A program made the translations under genes and the position numbers. 64,000 bases of DNA from Neoactinobaculum massilliense (GTDB lineage Bacteria; Actinomycetota; Actinomycetes; Actinomycetales; Actinomycetaceae), in NCBI RefSeq assembly GCF_900604955.1, contig NZ_UWPE01000001.1, positions 434,001 through 498,000 of the forward strand, written 5' to 3'. The notes beneath the pieces were generated by a model. That model saw nothing but the letters and a program-made list of their open reading frames with translations, did not search any database and was not told where the DNA came from. The stretch's first letter is position 1; each line of letters begins with the position of its first letter. This document shows, in pieces, positions 26,701-36,191 of the stretch.

Positions 26701-27573
26701 GTGCCTGAACTACCCGAGGTCGAGTCGGTGCGTCGCGGATTGGCGCATCACCTGGCCGGCCGCCGCATCACGGATGTACGCACCATGGGCTCTCGCGTGA
26801 TTCGGCATTCGCCGGCCGGGCTGGGGGAGTTTATCGGGCAACGGGTAACCGACGTGGTACGCCGCGGCAAGTTCCTCTGGGTTACCTTCGGTGGCGCGCG
26901 GACACTGGTGGCGCATCTCGGCATGTCCGGGCAGTTCCGCCTGGATGGTGGCGATTTTCGTCACACTCGCGCCGAATTCACGCTCGATGATCACGTCCGC
27001 CTTTTCTTCGTGGATCAGCGCACGTTCGGATATCTCGCGGCCGACACCCTGATACCCACCCCGGATGGAGCACCGGGAGGCGCCGGGACACACCTGGCCG
27101 CGGTGCCTGCGCGCGTGGCGCATATTGCCCGAGATCCACTGGATCCCGCCTTCGACGTCGTCCCGTTTGCGGTGAGTATCCGGGCCTCGCGGTCCACGAT
27201 TAAGCAGCTCCTGCTGGATCAGAAGCGGGTAAGCGGCGTGGGGAACATCTATGCGGATGAGGCACTGTGGCACGCCCAGCTCAACCCGCACCAGCGCGGG
27301 CGGACCCTTCAAGAGGCAGAGGCGTATCGGCTGGTGGAGGCGCTGCGGGATGTGCTCGGTGCGGCGCTCAAGGCCGGAGGCACCTCCTTCGACGAGCTCT
27401 ACGTCAATGTGAACGGTGAATCCGGCTATTTCGCCCGAAGCTTACGGGCCTACGGGCGTGCGGGCCTGCCGTGCCAGCGCTGCGGAAACTTAATGCGGCG
27501 GGACGTGATAGGTGGACGCTCAGCCACGTACTGTAGGGCGTGTCAACCATTACGACGTCGGGTGGGCCAGTAG
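26701..27573 (+). CDS. mutM: Formamidopyrimidine-DNA glycosylase
   Basis: A 290-residue base-excision repair enzyme removing 8-oxoguanine and Fapy lesions. After Met removal the catalytic Pro2-Glu3 start PELPEVESVRRGL. The C-terminal zinc finger is complete (CQRCG and CRACQ). The start is GTG immediately after the rnc stop. The following response regulator starts 44 bases past the mutM stop. Confidence 0.97.
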   Translation: MPELPEVESVRRGLAHHLAGRRITDVRTMGSRVIRHSPAGLGEFIGQRVTDVVRRGKFLWVTFGGARTLVAHLGMSGQFRLDGGDFRHTRAEFTLDDHVRLFFVDQRTFGYLAADTLIPTPDGAPGGAGTHLAAVPARVAHIARDPLDPAFDVVPFAVSIRASRSTIKQLLLDQKRVSGVGNIYADEALWHAQLNPHQRGRTLQEAEAYRLVEALRDVLGAALKAGGTSFDELYVNVNGESGYFARSLRAYGRAGLPCQRCGNLMRRDVIGGRSATYCRACQPLRRRVGQ

Positions 27574-27617
27574 CGGGGCTCTCCTGGTACTATGAAGCGC
27601 GTTTGGGAGGGGCGATT

Positions 27618-28253
27618 TTGAGCATTCGTGTGATGATCATTGATGATCATGAAGTAGTCCGGCGTGGGATCGCGGAGGTTATCGATCGCGCCGATGATCT
27701 TGAAGTGGTGGCGGAAGCCGGCACGGTGAAGGAGGCCGTGGCGCGCGGACAGTTAATGAAGCCGGATGTGGCGCTGGTGGACCTGCGCCTACCGGACGGA
27801 ACGGGCCTGGACGTGATCGAGCGCTTCAAGGCACTGTCGCCGGACACCAAGGCAATTGTGTTGACGTCCTTTAACGACGACGATGCGCTCGCGGAGTCCC
27901 TTGAAGCCGGGGCTCGGGCATACATGCTGAAGTCGGTGCGCGGCGCGGACATTGTGGACAACATCCGGGCCGTTGCCGAGGGACGCGTACTCCTTGATGA
28001 GAAGATGGTGGCCCGGCGGCGCGCCGAGTCCAATGACCCGACCGCGGATCTCACCCCCGCGGAGCGGAAGGTTCTGGATCTCATCGGGGATGGCCTATCG
28101 AACCGGGAGATCGGGGAGAGGCTGGGCGTGGCGGAGAAAACCGTCAAGAATCACATCACATCCCTGCTGGCCAAGATGGGCTTCCAGCGGCGTACACAGG
28201 TGGCCGCGTGGGTGGCTGCTCAGCGTGCTTCCGGGTGGCGATCGGTTCAGTAG
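27618..28253 (+). CDS. DosR/DevR-like response regulator (NarL/LuxR family)
   Basis: A 211-residue two-component regulator with an N-terminal receiver (Asp9/Asp10 acidic pocket, phospho-acceptor Asp55 in VDLRLPDG, Lys105) and a C-terminal LuxR HTH (about 145-205). The opening IIDDHEVVRRG and recognition helix VAEKTVKNHITSLLAKMG closely resemble mycobacterial DosR. The base-contacting Lys-x2-Lys-Asn (Lys174, Lys177, Asn178 here) is kept. The TTG start is chosen for the GGGAGGGG site five bases upstream. It is convergent with the GAF-domain kinase, the obvious cognate sensor. A perfect DosR-type box lies upstream of cydA. Confidence 0.88.
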   Translation: MSIRVMIIDDHEVVRRGIAEVIDRADDLEVVAEAGTVKEAVARGQLMKPDVALVDLRLPDGTGLDVIERFKALSPDTKAIVLTSFNDDDALAESLEAGARAYMLKSVRGADIVDNIRAVAEGRVLLDEKMVARRRAESNDPTADLTPAERKVLDLIGDGLSNREIGERLGVAEKTVKNHITSLLAKMGFQRRTQVAAWVAAQRASGWRSVQ

Positions 28254-28260
28254 TGGTGCT

Positions 28261-28296
28261 GGGGCCGGCCGCTCTGTGAATGGTTTGACCGGCCCC
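28261..28296. terminator. GC-rich hairpin between the convergent regulator and kinase genes
   Basis: GGGGCCGG and CCGGCCCC form an 8-bp stem around a 20-nt loop in the 49-bp space between the two stops. There is no T-run on either side; it is probably a shared weak terminator. Confidence 0.5.
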
Positions 28297-28302
28297 GGTA
28301 AC

Positions 28303-29874
28303 CTACGCGATACCCGCGGTCCAGCGGATCGATGTGCCATGCCCGTGTTCACCGGGCGAAATCGAGAAGGAACCACGATGACGCCGTGCGCGAGCGGCTA
28401 GATTAGACAGCCCGGAGCGGCGGCCCACCTCGGTGATGCCTTTTCCGTTATCCGTGATAATGATTTCCGCGTGCGAGTCCTCAATGGTGATGGTGACGGA
28501 GACGGCGGTGGCATGTGCATGCCGGGCCACATTCGAGAGGCCTTCCCGCACCACCGCTACGATGTCATCAGCGAGATCACTGCCCACCGTGTCATCCAGG
28601 TGTGTTCCGGTATCCGGTCCCACGGGTTCACCCTGCAGGGTCATGGTGACCGACGGTTCGAAGCCCATGGACATGGTGGCCGTGGTGTACTCGTGGCTGA
28701 GACGCCGCATCAGCGGCACGGTGGCGCTGGGATCACGAAGCGAGTAGATAATCTGGCGGATCTGCGTAACCGACTCATTGATAGAACTAATGGCGCTATC
28801 TAGCCCGGCCACCACAGATCCGGGCACTGCCCGTTGCGCTGCCAGATCCTCGCGGGTAGCTGCCAACTGCATGCCCGAGGCGAATAGCTGCTGGATGGCA
28901 AAATCATGGAGATCGCGCGAAATCTTAGCACGATCCTCAATCTGCGCGGCCGTCGCCTCCGTTTGGCGGGCGCCCGCCAGCGCCAATGCGAGTGTGGCCT
29001 GCTTCGCCACACTTTCGGCCATCGCGAGATTGGCCAAATCATATTCAGGCCGGCCCTGAGCCCGTACCAGGAGGATCATGCCGCGTGATTCTCCGCGCGC
29101 CGCGAGAGGCACGGCCATGGCGGGGCCAAAGTGGCGCAGGGGCTCGGGTACGTCCTCGTTGTTCTTGAGGGAAGCCTCAATGGAGCCGGTGCCGTCCCGT
29201 GCCATGGTGCGCAAAGAGGTGTCCGGCGGGAATGGAAGCCCCAGTAGCGACGCGGTATCCGCGCCATCGGCAAATTCGCTCAACCACATCTCTCCAAGGG
29301 AGGGAAGCACAATAATCGCTACCTCGGATTGGGAGACACGGCGCATCTCCTTGGCAATGAGCTGGAAGGCATCCTCCTCTTCCGAGCCTTCCAGCAGGGC
29401 CGTTGTGATGGCGCGACTAGCGGCGATCCATTGGGCGCGAGAATTAGATTCGGCATAGAGCCGGGCATTTTCCATCGCGATGGCCGCAGCTTTTCCTACC
29501 ACGGTGAGCGCGGCGACGTCGTCGTCCGTGAAGGGCTGCGTGCGCGTTAGAGCTAGGGTGGCGAAGGATGGTCCGTGATAGGTGAGCGCAATTGACACCA
29601 CTCGGTACTCATCCGCCAGTGCAGCGCCCTCCAGGGGCGGAACGAAATGGTCCTTCAGCCGGCCCTGAGTGGTGTGGAGCGCGCCGCCACCCGCGTACAT
29701 GAATTGAGCTGGTCTGCCTCGGGAATCAAGCAGGGCGATACCGGCTGTATCCGCGTCTGTCAGCGTCAGGGCAGCATCCAGTAGCGCCTGATAGACGGCC
29801 TGCGTGTCGAGACGAGATGTGAGGTCAAGGACACGGGACAGGACGGTGGTGAGACGTTCAGCATTTTCCTTCAT
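28303..29874 (-). CDS. GAF-domain sensor histidine kinase (DosS/DevS-like)
   Basis: A 523-residue soluble kinase: two GAF domains (about 20-140 and 160-305), a HisKA_3 dimerisation domain with phospho-acceptor His323 in ISRDLHDFAIQQLF, and a HATPase domain (EGLSNVARHAH, TDNGKGI, GLSNLAAR). There are no membrane segments and no cysteines. The first GAF contains His67, His76 and His100; in mycobacterial DosS/DosT this domain binds heme through a histidine, but I cannot tell whether one of these does so here. The ATG overlaps the cydC stop by four bases, so the kinase is translated together with the cytochrome bd assembly exporter. Confidence 0.88.
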   Translation of the reverse strand: MKENAERLTTVLSRVLDLTSRLDTQAVYQALLDAALTLTDADTAGIALLDSRGRPAQFMYAGGGALHTTQGRLKDHFVPPLEGAALADEYRVVSIALTYHGPSFATLALTRTQPFTDDDVAALTVVGKAAAIAMENARLYAESNSRAQWIAASRAITTALLEGSEEEDAFQLIAKEMRRVSQSEVAIIVLPSLGEMWLSEFADGADTASLLGLPFPPDTSLRTMARDGTGSIEASLKNNEDVPEPLRHFGPAMAVPLAARGESRGMILLVRAQGRPEYDLANLAMAESVAKQATLALALAGARQTEATAAQIEDRAKISRDLHDFAIQQLFASGMQLAATREDLAAQRAVPGSVVAGLDSAISSINESVTQIRQIIYSLRDPSATVPLMRRLSHEYTTATMSMGFEPSVTMTLQGEPVGPDTGTHLDDTVGSDLADDIVAVVREGLSNVARHAHATAVSVTITIEDSHAEIIITDNGKGITEVGRRSGLSNLAARARRHRGSFSISPGEHGHGTSIRWTAGIA

Positions 29875-31730
29875 AGCAACTCTTGTCCCGCGGACCAGGC
29901 GTAGGCCTCGTCGCGTGCGAGTAGTTCGGCGTGTGTGCCATGATCCCGGATCCGCGTGCCCGTATCGGTGCGTTCCAGCAGAATCACCTCGTCTGCCACA
30001 TCCAATGAGGAGAGGCGGTGAGTGGCGAGTATAACCGTGCGTCCGCGACCTTCACGTTTGCCAGCTAGCAGCAGGTCCCGAATGAGACGATCCGCGGTTT
30101 CACCATCGAGATGCTCACCGGGCTCATCGAGGAGAAGGAATTCGGCGGGGGAGGCAAGGGCGCGCGCCAACAGCAGACGGCGCCGCTCGCCACCGGAGAT
30201 CGTGGCGCCTTCCTCTCCAAGCATTGTATGGACGCCATCGGGAAGCTCAGATAGCCAGGTGCCCAGACCTACCTGTACTAGGTAGGTGACGGCCTCGCGT
30301 TCAGTGACATCCGGCCGCGCGGCGCGCAGGTTTTCCAACACGGTAGTTTGGAAAATATGTGCGTCCTCGGCCGTGAGCGAGAGCGTACGCGATACGTCGG
30401 CGCGGGACAGTGCGGCAATTGTGCGGCCATCGAGTGTCACACTACCGCTGACCGGGTGCAGCATGCCGGCGAGCGTATAGAGGAGAGTGGATTTACCCAC
30501 GCCGGAGCGGCCAACGATGGCCACCGTTTTCCCGCGTTCAAACGTGAAATCGAAGGGGCCGCCCACCGGTGGGTAGCCCGGCCAGCCGATCCTGGCGTCC
30601 CGTGCAAGCAGGCCGGCGCGGGTGGCTGGTGCCGCCGTGGTGGGCGTGGCGGCGGCCGGGGCTGAAGGAGTCGCCGGCCGGGCAGGCGTGGCGGGCTCGG
30701 TGAGCACGAACGACTCGGTGAGTGCGGACGGCGTGACGGGGTCGGCCCCCTCCGGGGTGGCCGAATCGAGCAGTTCCATAATGCGGGATGCCGCCTTGGC
30801 GCTGTGCACCAACTGGATGGCGCCCTCGGGGAGCTGCTCAATGGCCTCATAGGCGGCTAGTGGGGTGAGCACGCAGACGGCCAGTTCGGTGGCGGCCAGG
30901 GTACCGCCGGCGAACTGAAGTACGCCAATAAGAATGGCAGCCGCTACTGAAATACCCATGCATATCGTCTGCAGGGCCTTGGCGGCGGCCTGCGGGCGGG
31001 CGGCCGCGTCACGGTGCCTGAAAATACGTGACTCGGTCGCGGCAAGCGCATCTTCCATCCGGCCGAGATACCCGGAAACACGCAGTTCCGAGGGCGAATC
31101 CAGCATGGTGAGGGCGTGGGCGGATACCTCCGCTAGATCCTCCACCTGTGCCTCTTCAGCAATCCGTGCGCCCTTGGCCGCCAGCATGGGGCCAACCACG
31201 CCGGAGCAAATCAGGCAGGCGGCCAGGATCAGCCCGATGAGTGGAGAGAGCGCGCCCACGATAACGCAGGAAACCAGGGATACAACGATGGCCACGAACG
31301 CTGGCTGAATCGCTTTGACCACCACGTCACCAACGGCGTCCACGTCGCGTCCCGTGCGGTCTAGGAGGTCGCCGCGGGACAGTGCGGACACGCTATCCGT
31401 GGAGGAATTTGCCAGTGTTTCATACACATGCGTGCGCAGGTGGGACATGCCGTAAAGTGCAACGCGGTGCGAGGAGAGCCGATTGATGTACCGGAGGACG
31501 GCTTTTGATACGCCGAGGGCGCGCACAGCGGTGGTGGCCACGGATAGTTGCAGCACGGGTGGCATCTGGGAGGCGCGTGTAATGAGCCAAGCGGATACGG
31601 CGGAGAGTCCGACGGCGGACGAGAGTCCAGCTGATCCAGCCGCCACGGACCAGGCGAATCCGGCCTTATCCACATCGAGTGCGTCAATGGAGCGCTTGAG
31701 TGCGGTGCGCTCGGAGCGTGGAAGAATCAT
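29871..31730 (-). CDS. cydC: CydC subunit of the CydDC thiol exporter
   Basis: A 619-residue ABC half-transporter: N-terminal six-helix membrane domain and C-terminal ATPase with Walker A GRSGVGKSTLL, signature ISGGERRR and Walker B FLLLDEPGEHLD. With CydD it exports glutathione/cysteine and is needed to assemble cytochrome bd. A Pro/Ala/Thr-rich linker (nucleotides about 30612-30710) is inserted between the membrane and ATPase domains. The start overlaps the cydD stop by one base and the end overlaps the kinase gene by four. Confidence 0.93.
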   Translation of the reverse strand: MILPRSERTALKRSIDALDVDKAGFAWSVAAGSAGLSSAVGLSAVSAWLITRASQMPPVLQLSVATTAVRALGVSKAVLRYINRLSSHRVALYGMSHLRTHVYETLANSSTDSVSALSRGDLLDRTGRDVDAVGDVVVKAIQPAFVAIVVSLVSCVIVGALSPLIGLILAACLICSGVVGPMLAAKGARIAEEAQVEDLAEVSAHALTMLDSPSELRVSGYLGRMEDALAATESRIFRHRDAAARPQAAAKALQTICMGISVAAAILIGVLQFAGGTLAATELAVCVLTPLAAYEAIEQLPEGAIQLVHSAKAASRIMELLDSATPEGADPVTPSALTESFVLTEPATPARPATPSAPAAATPTTAAPATRAGLLARDARIGWPGYPPVGGPFDFTFERGKTVAIVGRSGVGKSTLLYTLAGMLHPVSGSVTLDGRTIAALSRADVSRTLSLTAEDAHIFQTTVLENLRAARPDVTEREAVTYLVQVGLGTWLSELPDGVHTMLGEEGATISGGERRRLLLARALASPAEFLLLDEPGEHLDGETADRLIRDLLLAGKREGRGRTVILATHRLSSLDVADEVILLERTDTGTRIRDHGTHAELLARDEAYAWSAGQELL

Positions 31731-33400
31731 TAGACCTCCGTTTCAGCGGGCTGGGCAACGGGAGCGGCCGTCACGTCCACCACGTTGTCCGCGATGGCGA
31801 TGAGCGCGGCACGGTGCGCGATGACCAGCACCGTTCTGCCCTGGGCCCGGAGCTGTTCAACGGCACGCACCACGTGTGCTTCGGACGCAGCATCCAAATG
31901 CGCGGACGGTTCGTCGAGGATGACGAACCGCCTGTCAGAAAGAAGAGCGCGCGTGAGCGCGAGGCGTTGCCGCTGACCTACAGAGAGTCCGACGCCGCCC
32001 TGCCCCACGCGCGCATTCCAGCGTTCGGGCAGGGCATCGAGGACCTCGGTGAATCCGGTCAGTGAGGCGGCATCCTCGGCAGCCTCGGTAACGATGCCGC
32101 CCTCTACCACGTTGTCCGCCACGGTACCAGGAACGATTGCCGGGCGTTGCGGGATCCAGGCCATTTGCGCCCAGAGGGAGGAACGGGCAATGGATCCGAG
32201 GGGTAATCCTCCCACGATTACCGCGCCACCGGTGGGATCCACAAAACGCTCGAGAACGGCGGCGGTGGTGGATTTACCGGCGCCCGAGGGACCGCGCAGT
32301 GCGGTGATTTGGCCGGGAGTGATAGTGACGGTGAGGTGAGCGGGGGCAATGGTGTCGCGGCCGGGCGCGCGCACGGTGAGGTCCTCGATGCGGATAGTGG
32401 CCGAGGCGAGATCCGGCGCATCCATGGTGCCATCCGCCACCAGGTCATCCTGCTCCAGCACAGCAAAGGCCGCATTGGATGCGGCCACACCGTTGGCCGA
32501 GGCATGGAACTGCGTCCCAACCTCTCGGATAGGGTTAAACACTTCCGGGGTGAGCATGATGATGGCGAGCCCCACGAACAGGCCCATATGTCCGCTCACC
32601 ATGCGCAGTCCCACCTCCACCGCCACGATGGCTGTTGACAGCGTGGTAAGGAATTCGAGTACGCCGCCGGAGAGGAAGGCTACATAGAGCGTCTGCATGG
32701 TTTTGCTGGCGTAGTCATCACCGAGTTGGCGCACGCGCCGCGCGGGCCCCTTCTCACGGCCGAGCGCCTTGAGTGTGGCGAGCCCGCCGAGCAGGTCGAG
32801 GAGCTGCTGGCCGAGCCGCTGCATGGAGGCCAGGCGTTCCGCGGAGAAAGATTCGGTGAGCCGGCCGATGAGCACCATGAACAGTGGAACGAGCGGAATA
32901 CACACGATAATCGCGACGGCGGACACCCAGTCCATGCAGAGAATGACGATGAGACACAGCGGGGTAGCCGTGACGGAGAGGATTAACTGGGGGAGGAATT
33001 TAACGAAATACGTTTCGAGATCATCCAGGCCTGAGGTCACCAGTGACACGGTGGACGTGGTGTTTCCGCCTCCTAGCCACCGTTCGCCAAGATCACCCGC
33101 GCGTTTCACGACGGCGGCGCGCAGCCTGGCAATAGTACGCAAGGCAGCGCGGTGTCCGAGCGACTCACGGCAATAGATAAGGAGTGAGCGCACGAGGAAA
33201 ACGGTCAGGGTGAGGATGCCAAATAATGCGCCGTGCTGCCAGGGCTGATCGCCGTCAATAACCGGGCTGATGGCCCATGCAATGAGGATGCACTGGGCGA
33301 TAATCAGCGCCGTCTCCAGCATGCCGCTGCCGGCAAGAATGCGCACATAGCGGCGGGTATCCGCCCCGAATTTTAACAGGCGGGGATCCAGAGGTTTCAC
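31730..33400 (-). CDS. cydD: CydD subunit of the CydDC thiol exporter
   Basis: A 556-residue ABC half-transporter paired with CydC. Six hydrophobic segments precede an ATPase with GPSGAGKSTTA, LSVGQRQRLALTRAL and FVILDEPSAHLD. The start is GTG with AAAGGAG upstream. A terminator hairpin lies between cydB and this gene, so cydD, cydC and the kinase may have their own promoter or be expressed at a lower, read-through level compared with cydAB. Confidence 0.93.
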   Translation of the reverse strand: MKPLDPRLLKFGADTRRYVRILAGSGMLETALIIAQCILIAWAISPVIDGDQPWQHGALFGILTLTVFLVRSLLIYCRESLGHRAALRTIARLRAAVVKRAGDLGERWLGGGNTTSTVSLVTSGLDDLETYFVKFLPQLILSVTATPLCLIVILCMDWVSAVAIIVCIPLVPLFMVLIGRLTESFSAERLASMQRLGQQLLDLLGGLATLKALGREKGPARRVRQLGDDYASKTMQTLYVAFLSGGVLEFLTTLSTAIVAVEVGLRMVSGHMGLFVGLAIIMLTPEVFNPIREVGTQFHASANGVAASNAAFAVLEQDDLVADGTMDAPDLASATIRIEDLTVRAPGRDTIAPAHLTVTITPGQITALRGPSGAGKSTTAAVLERFVDPTGGAVIVGGLPLGSIARSSLWAQMAWIPQRPAIVPGTVADNVVEGGIVTEAAEDAASLTGFTEVLDALPERWNARVGQGGVGLSVGQRQRLALTRALLSDRRFVILDEPSAHLDAASEAHVVRAVEQLRAQGRTVLVIAHRAALIAIADNVVDVTAAPVAQPAETEV

Positions 33401-33480
33401 CGTTCTCCTTTCGCTCTCGCTATCCTACTGGGCCGCTCCGACGACGACGTGACATCCAGCAGTACCGCGTTCGGGCATAA

Positions 33481-33510
33481 AAATGCGGGCGGCCACAGCC
33501 GCCCGCATTT
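33481..33510 (-). terminator. Intrinsic terminator between cydB and cydD
   Basis: On the minus strand: AAATGCGGGCGGC-TGTG-GCCGCCCGCATTT followed by more T. The 13-bp perfect stem lies eight bases past the cydB stop and would separate cydAB from cydDC-kinase. Confidence 0.9.
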
Positions 33511-33517
33511 AATAACG

Positions 33518-34648
33518 CTAGCTGAGCTCGAACTGGCGCACCTTCTTCGGTTCGAGTCCAACGGGCTCAACCGGGATGGTGGCAGGATCGATCCGCTTGC
33601 GGAATACCGAATACGCCCAGATCGTGTAGGCGAGCACGATCGGCACGAAGATCACCGTGGCGATCGTCATGACGCCCTGGGTGGGCCGGCTGGCGGCCGC
33701 CTGAGCAATCGTCTGGGAATAGGCCGGATCAATAGAGGATTTCATCGTGTACGGAGCCATGGAGATGAAGATGAACACCACGGCCATGGCGATTGCCGCG
33801 AAGTGCGCGGCAAAGGCCTTAATTTCCTGCCCCTTGAAGATCCACAGATCAGCGAGGAGGAGGGAAACCGCGGCCAGCGCCAGCGGGAGCAGCGCCCAGG
33901 CGGAGCCGGAGTAGGCGAAGAACGCCCACAGGGCCCACACGGCCGTTAGAACGGTGGCAATCGGCGCCCACACGCGGGCCAGCTTGGTGGCGCGCTCCTG
34001 AAGTTCACCGCTGGTCTTAATGGCCACAAACAGCGCGCCGTGCGAGGCGAACAGGGACATCGTCACCAGGCCGGCCAGAATGGTGAACGGGGTAAGCAGA
34101 GACCAGAAGCCACCGGTGAGGTAGTGCTGGTTATCCGCGAGAGCCTGCCACGTCACATCGGAGGCCGGCAGGGCGTGGAAGGCGCCCTCGGCGTCGTACT
34201 GACCCACTTCGATACGCATGCCCTGCACCAGGTTTCCGAAGGCAACGCCCCACAGGATGGAGACGATCCACGCCGAGCCGGTGTGCAACTTGTCCCAGGT
34301 GCGACGCCACGTGGTTGTCCGAATCGTCTTGCGCCATTCGAGTGCGCAAATGCGGATGATCAGGCACAGCAGAATGAGAATGAGGGCGATGTACATGCCG
34401 GAGAACATGGTGGCGTACCACTCGGGGAAAGCCGCAAAGGTGGCACCGCCTGCCGTCAGGAGCCACACCTCGTTGCCGTCCCAGTGCGGGCCGATGGCGT
34501 TGAGAGTGGCGCGCCGTTCGCGCTCATTGCGCGGGAGCGAATTGAGGTGCATGCCCACGCCGAAATCGAAGCCCTCAAGGGTGAGGTATCCGATCCAGAG
34601 CACGCAGATAAGAATGAACCAGAGGGTATTGAGTCCTGTTTGTTCCAT
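33518..34648 (-). CDS. cydB: Cytochrome bd ubiquinol/menaquinol oxidase subunit II
   Basis: A 376-residue membrane protein with about nine transmembrane helices. The opening LWFILICVLWIGYLTLEGFDFG and the GNEVWLLTAGGATFAAFP segment are typical CydB. It stabilises the heme-bearing CydA in the quinol:O2 oxidoreductase. An AGGAGG site precedes the ATG, and nine bases separate it from cydA. Confidence 0.96.
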   Translation of the reverse strand: MEQTGLNTLWFILICVLWIGYLTLEGFDFGVGMHLNSLPRNERERRATLNAIGPHWDGNEVWLLTAGGATFAAFPEWYATMFSGMYIALILILLCLIIRICALEWRKTIRTTTWRRTWDKLHTGSAWIVSILWGVAFGNLVQGMRIEVGQYDAEGAFHALPASDVTWQALADNQHYLTGGFWSLLTPFTILAGLVTMSLFASHGALFVAIKTSGELQERATKLARVWAPIATVLTAVWALWAFFAYSGSAWALLPLALAAVSLLLADLWIFKGQEIKAFAAHFAAIAMAVVFIFISMAPYTMKSSIDPAYSQTIAQAAASRPTQGVMTIATVIFVPIVLAYTIWAYSVFRKRIDPATIPVEPVGLEPKKVRQFELS

Positions 34649-34657
34649 GACTGCCTC

Positions 34658-36160
34658 CTAGTACACGAATTCCGGCGTGGCTGCCGAATCATATTCGACA
34701 ACCTTCTTGCGGGTATTGATGCCCTCACGCGTGTAGCGCGCCAGGAGCCAGATCCAGACGATGCCGAGTGCCGTGTACAGCACGGTGAAGGCGGTGAGCG
34801 AGAACGCCACCGAGCCAGCACCCACCGAGTGGGATACACCCATGTTGGTCATGAGGAACACGCCGTCCAGTTCGCTCGGGTATACGACCCAGGGCTGACG
34901 GCCGATCTCCGTCATAATCCAGCCCGCGGAGTTAGCAATGAATGGCAGTGGCACCATCCACAGCCAGAACACGCCCCAGCCATGGGACCGGATCAAACGG
35001 TCACCGCGCAGGGCGATGAGGCCCACGAGCGTGATAAGGAAGCCCAGCATGCCCACGCCCACCATGACGCGGAAGCCCCAATAGACAGGCATCATGCTCG
35101 GACGGAAGTCTGCGTTGGCATAGGTGTCCGCGTACTTCTGCTGCAACTCGCTGTTCACCTGGGAGAGCTGCTGGACTCGGTCGCGCACCTGCTGGTTCGC
35201 GTCGTCGATGGAGATAAGCGTGGACTCAGGCCCGGAGAAGTGGTTCGTCATCATGAAGGACTCAAGGCCATCCCAGGGCAGGTAGACGGACTTCGGATTC
35301 TCGCAGTCGCTGGAGAACATCATGAGCGAGAGACGAGCGCTGTCCTCGGTGGTGCACACGCCCATCATGGCCGAGGCCTTGGTGGGCTGAATCTCGCCAA
35401 GGTGCTGGCCCATAAGGTGGCCGGAGCCGATGGCGAAGATGGAGGCAATGAGGCCGAACCACAGGCCCACGCGGGTGGCGGGCTTCCAGTATTCGCGTGC
35501 CTCGGTTTCGCTGCCGGTGAGCTTGATTGAGCGCTGCATCCACCAGATGCCGAAGCCTGCGACCAGGATGCCAGCCAGCATGAGGGAGGCGGCAATGGTG
35601 TGTACGAACGTGAGCTGCCACGTGGTGCCGAATAGCTTGAGGAAGCCGCTCATACCGTCCAGCTCAGCGCGGCCGGTCTCCATATTAATAACGGCGCCCT
35701 GCGGATCCTGCATAAAGGAATTTGCGGCCAGGATGAATGCGGCGGAGAAGAACGTGCCAAAGGCAAATAGCCAGATCGTGGCATTGTGTACCTTCGCGGA
35801 GAGCCGCCCGCGGCCGAAGATCCATAGGCCGAGGAACGTGGACTCGAGGAAGAAGGCGAGTAGCGCTTCAAAGGCCAGCGGTGCGCCGAAGATGTCGCCG
35901 ACAAAGCGGGAGTACTCGGACCAGTTGAGGCCGAACTGGAATTCCTGCACAATTCCCGTGGCTACACCCAGCGCGAAATTAATGAGCAGAATCTTGCCGA
36001 AGAAATCGGTAATACGCTGCCACTTGGGGTCACCCGACTTGCGGGCTTTGGTTTGCATTGTTGCGACGATGAATGCAAGTCCGATAGTCAGCGGTACCTG
36101 TAGCCAGTGGTACACAGTTGTGACACCGAATTGCCATCGCGCGAGGGTGAGGGCGTCCAC
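34658..36160 (-). CDS. cydA: Cytochrome bd oxidase subunit I
   Basis: A 500-residue integral membrane subunit holding hemes b558, b595 and d, and the quinol site. The axial His18 lies in VYHWLQVPLTIG, and the conserved GRQPW is present, as are GSGHLMGQH and the periplasmic Q-loop region. The GTG at 36160 follows AAAGGTG and gives the standard N-terminus MDALTLARWQFG. Cytochrome bd supports respiration at very low oxygen. The upstream region holds a hairpin and, farther away, a DosR-type palindrome. Confidence 0.96.
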   Translation of the reverse strand: MDALTLARWQFGVTTVYHWLQVPLTIGLAFIVATMQTKARKSGDPKWQRITDFFGKILLINFALGVATGIVQEFQFGLNWSEYSRFVGDIFGAPLAFEALLAFFLESTFLGLWIFGRGRLSAKVHNATIWLFAFGTFFSAAFILAANSFMQDPQGAVINMETGRAELDGMSGFLKLFGTTWQLTFVHTIAASLMLAGILVAGFGIWWMQRSIKLTGSETEAREYWKPATRVGLWFGLIASIFAIGSGHLMGQHLGEIQPTKASAMMGVCTTEDSARLSLMMFSSDCENPKSVYLPWDGLESFMMTNHFSGPESTLISIDDANQQVRDRVQQLSQVNSELQQKYADTYANADFRPSMMPVYWGFRVMVGVGMLGFLITLVGLIALRGDRLIRSHGWGVFWLWMVPLPFIANSAGWIMTEIGRQPWVVYPSELDGVFLMTNMGVSHSVGAGSVAFSLTAFTVLYTALGIVWIWLLARYTREGINTRKKVVEYDSAATPEFVY

Positions 36161-36191
36161 CTTGTCACCTTTCGATTGGATTGCCTTATGA

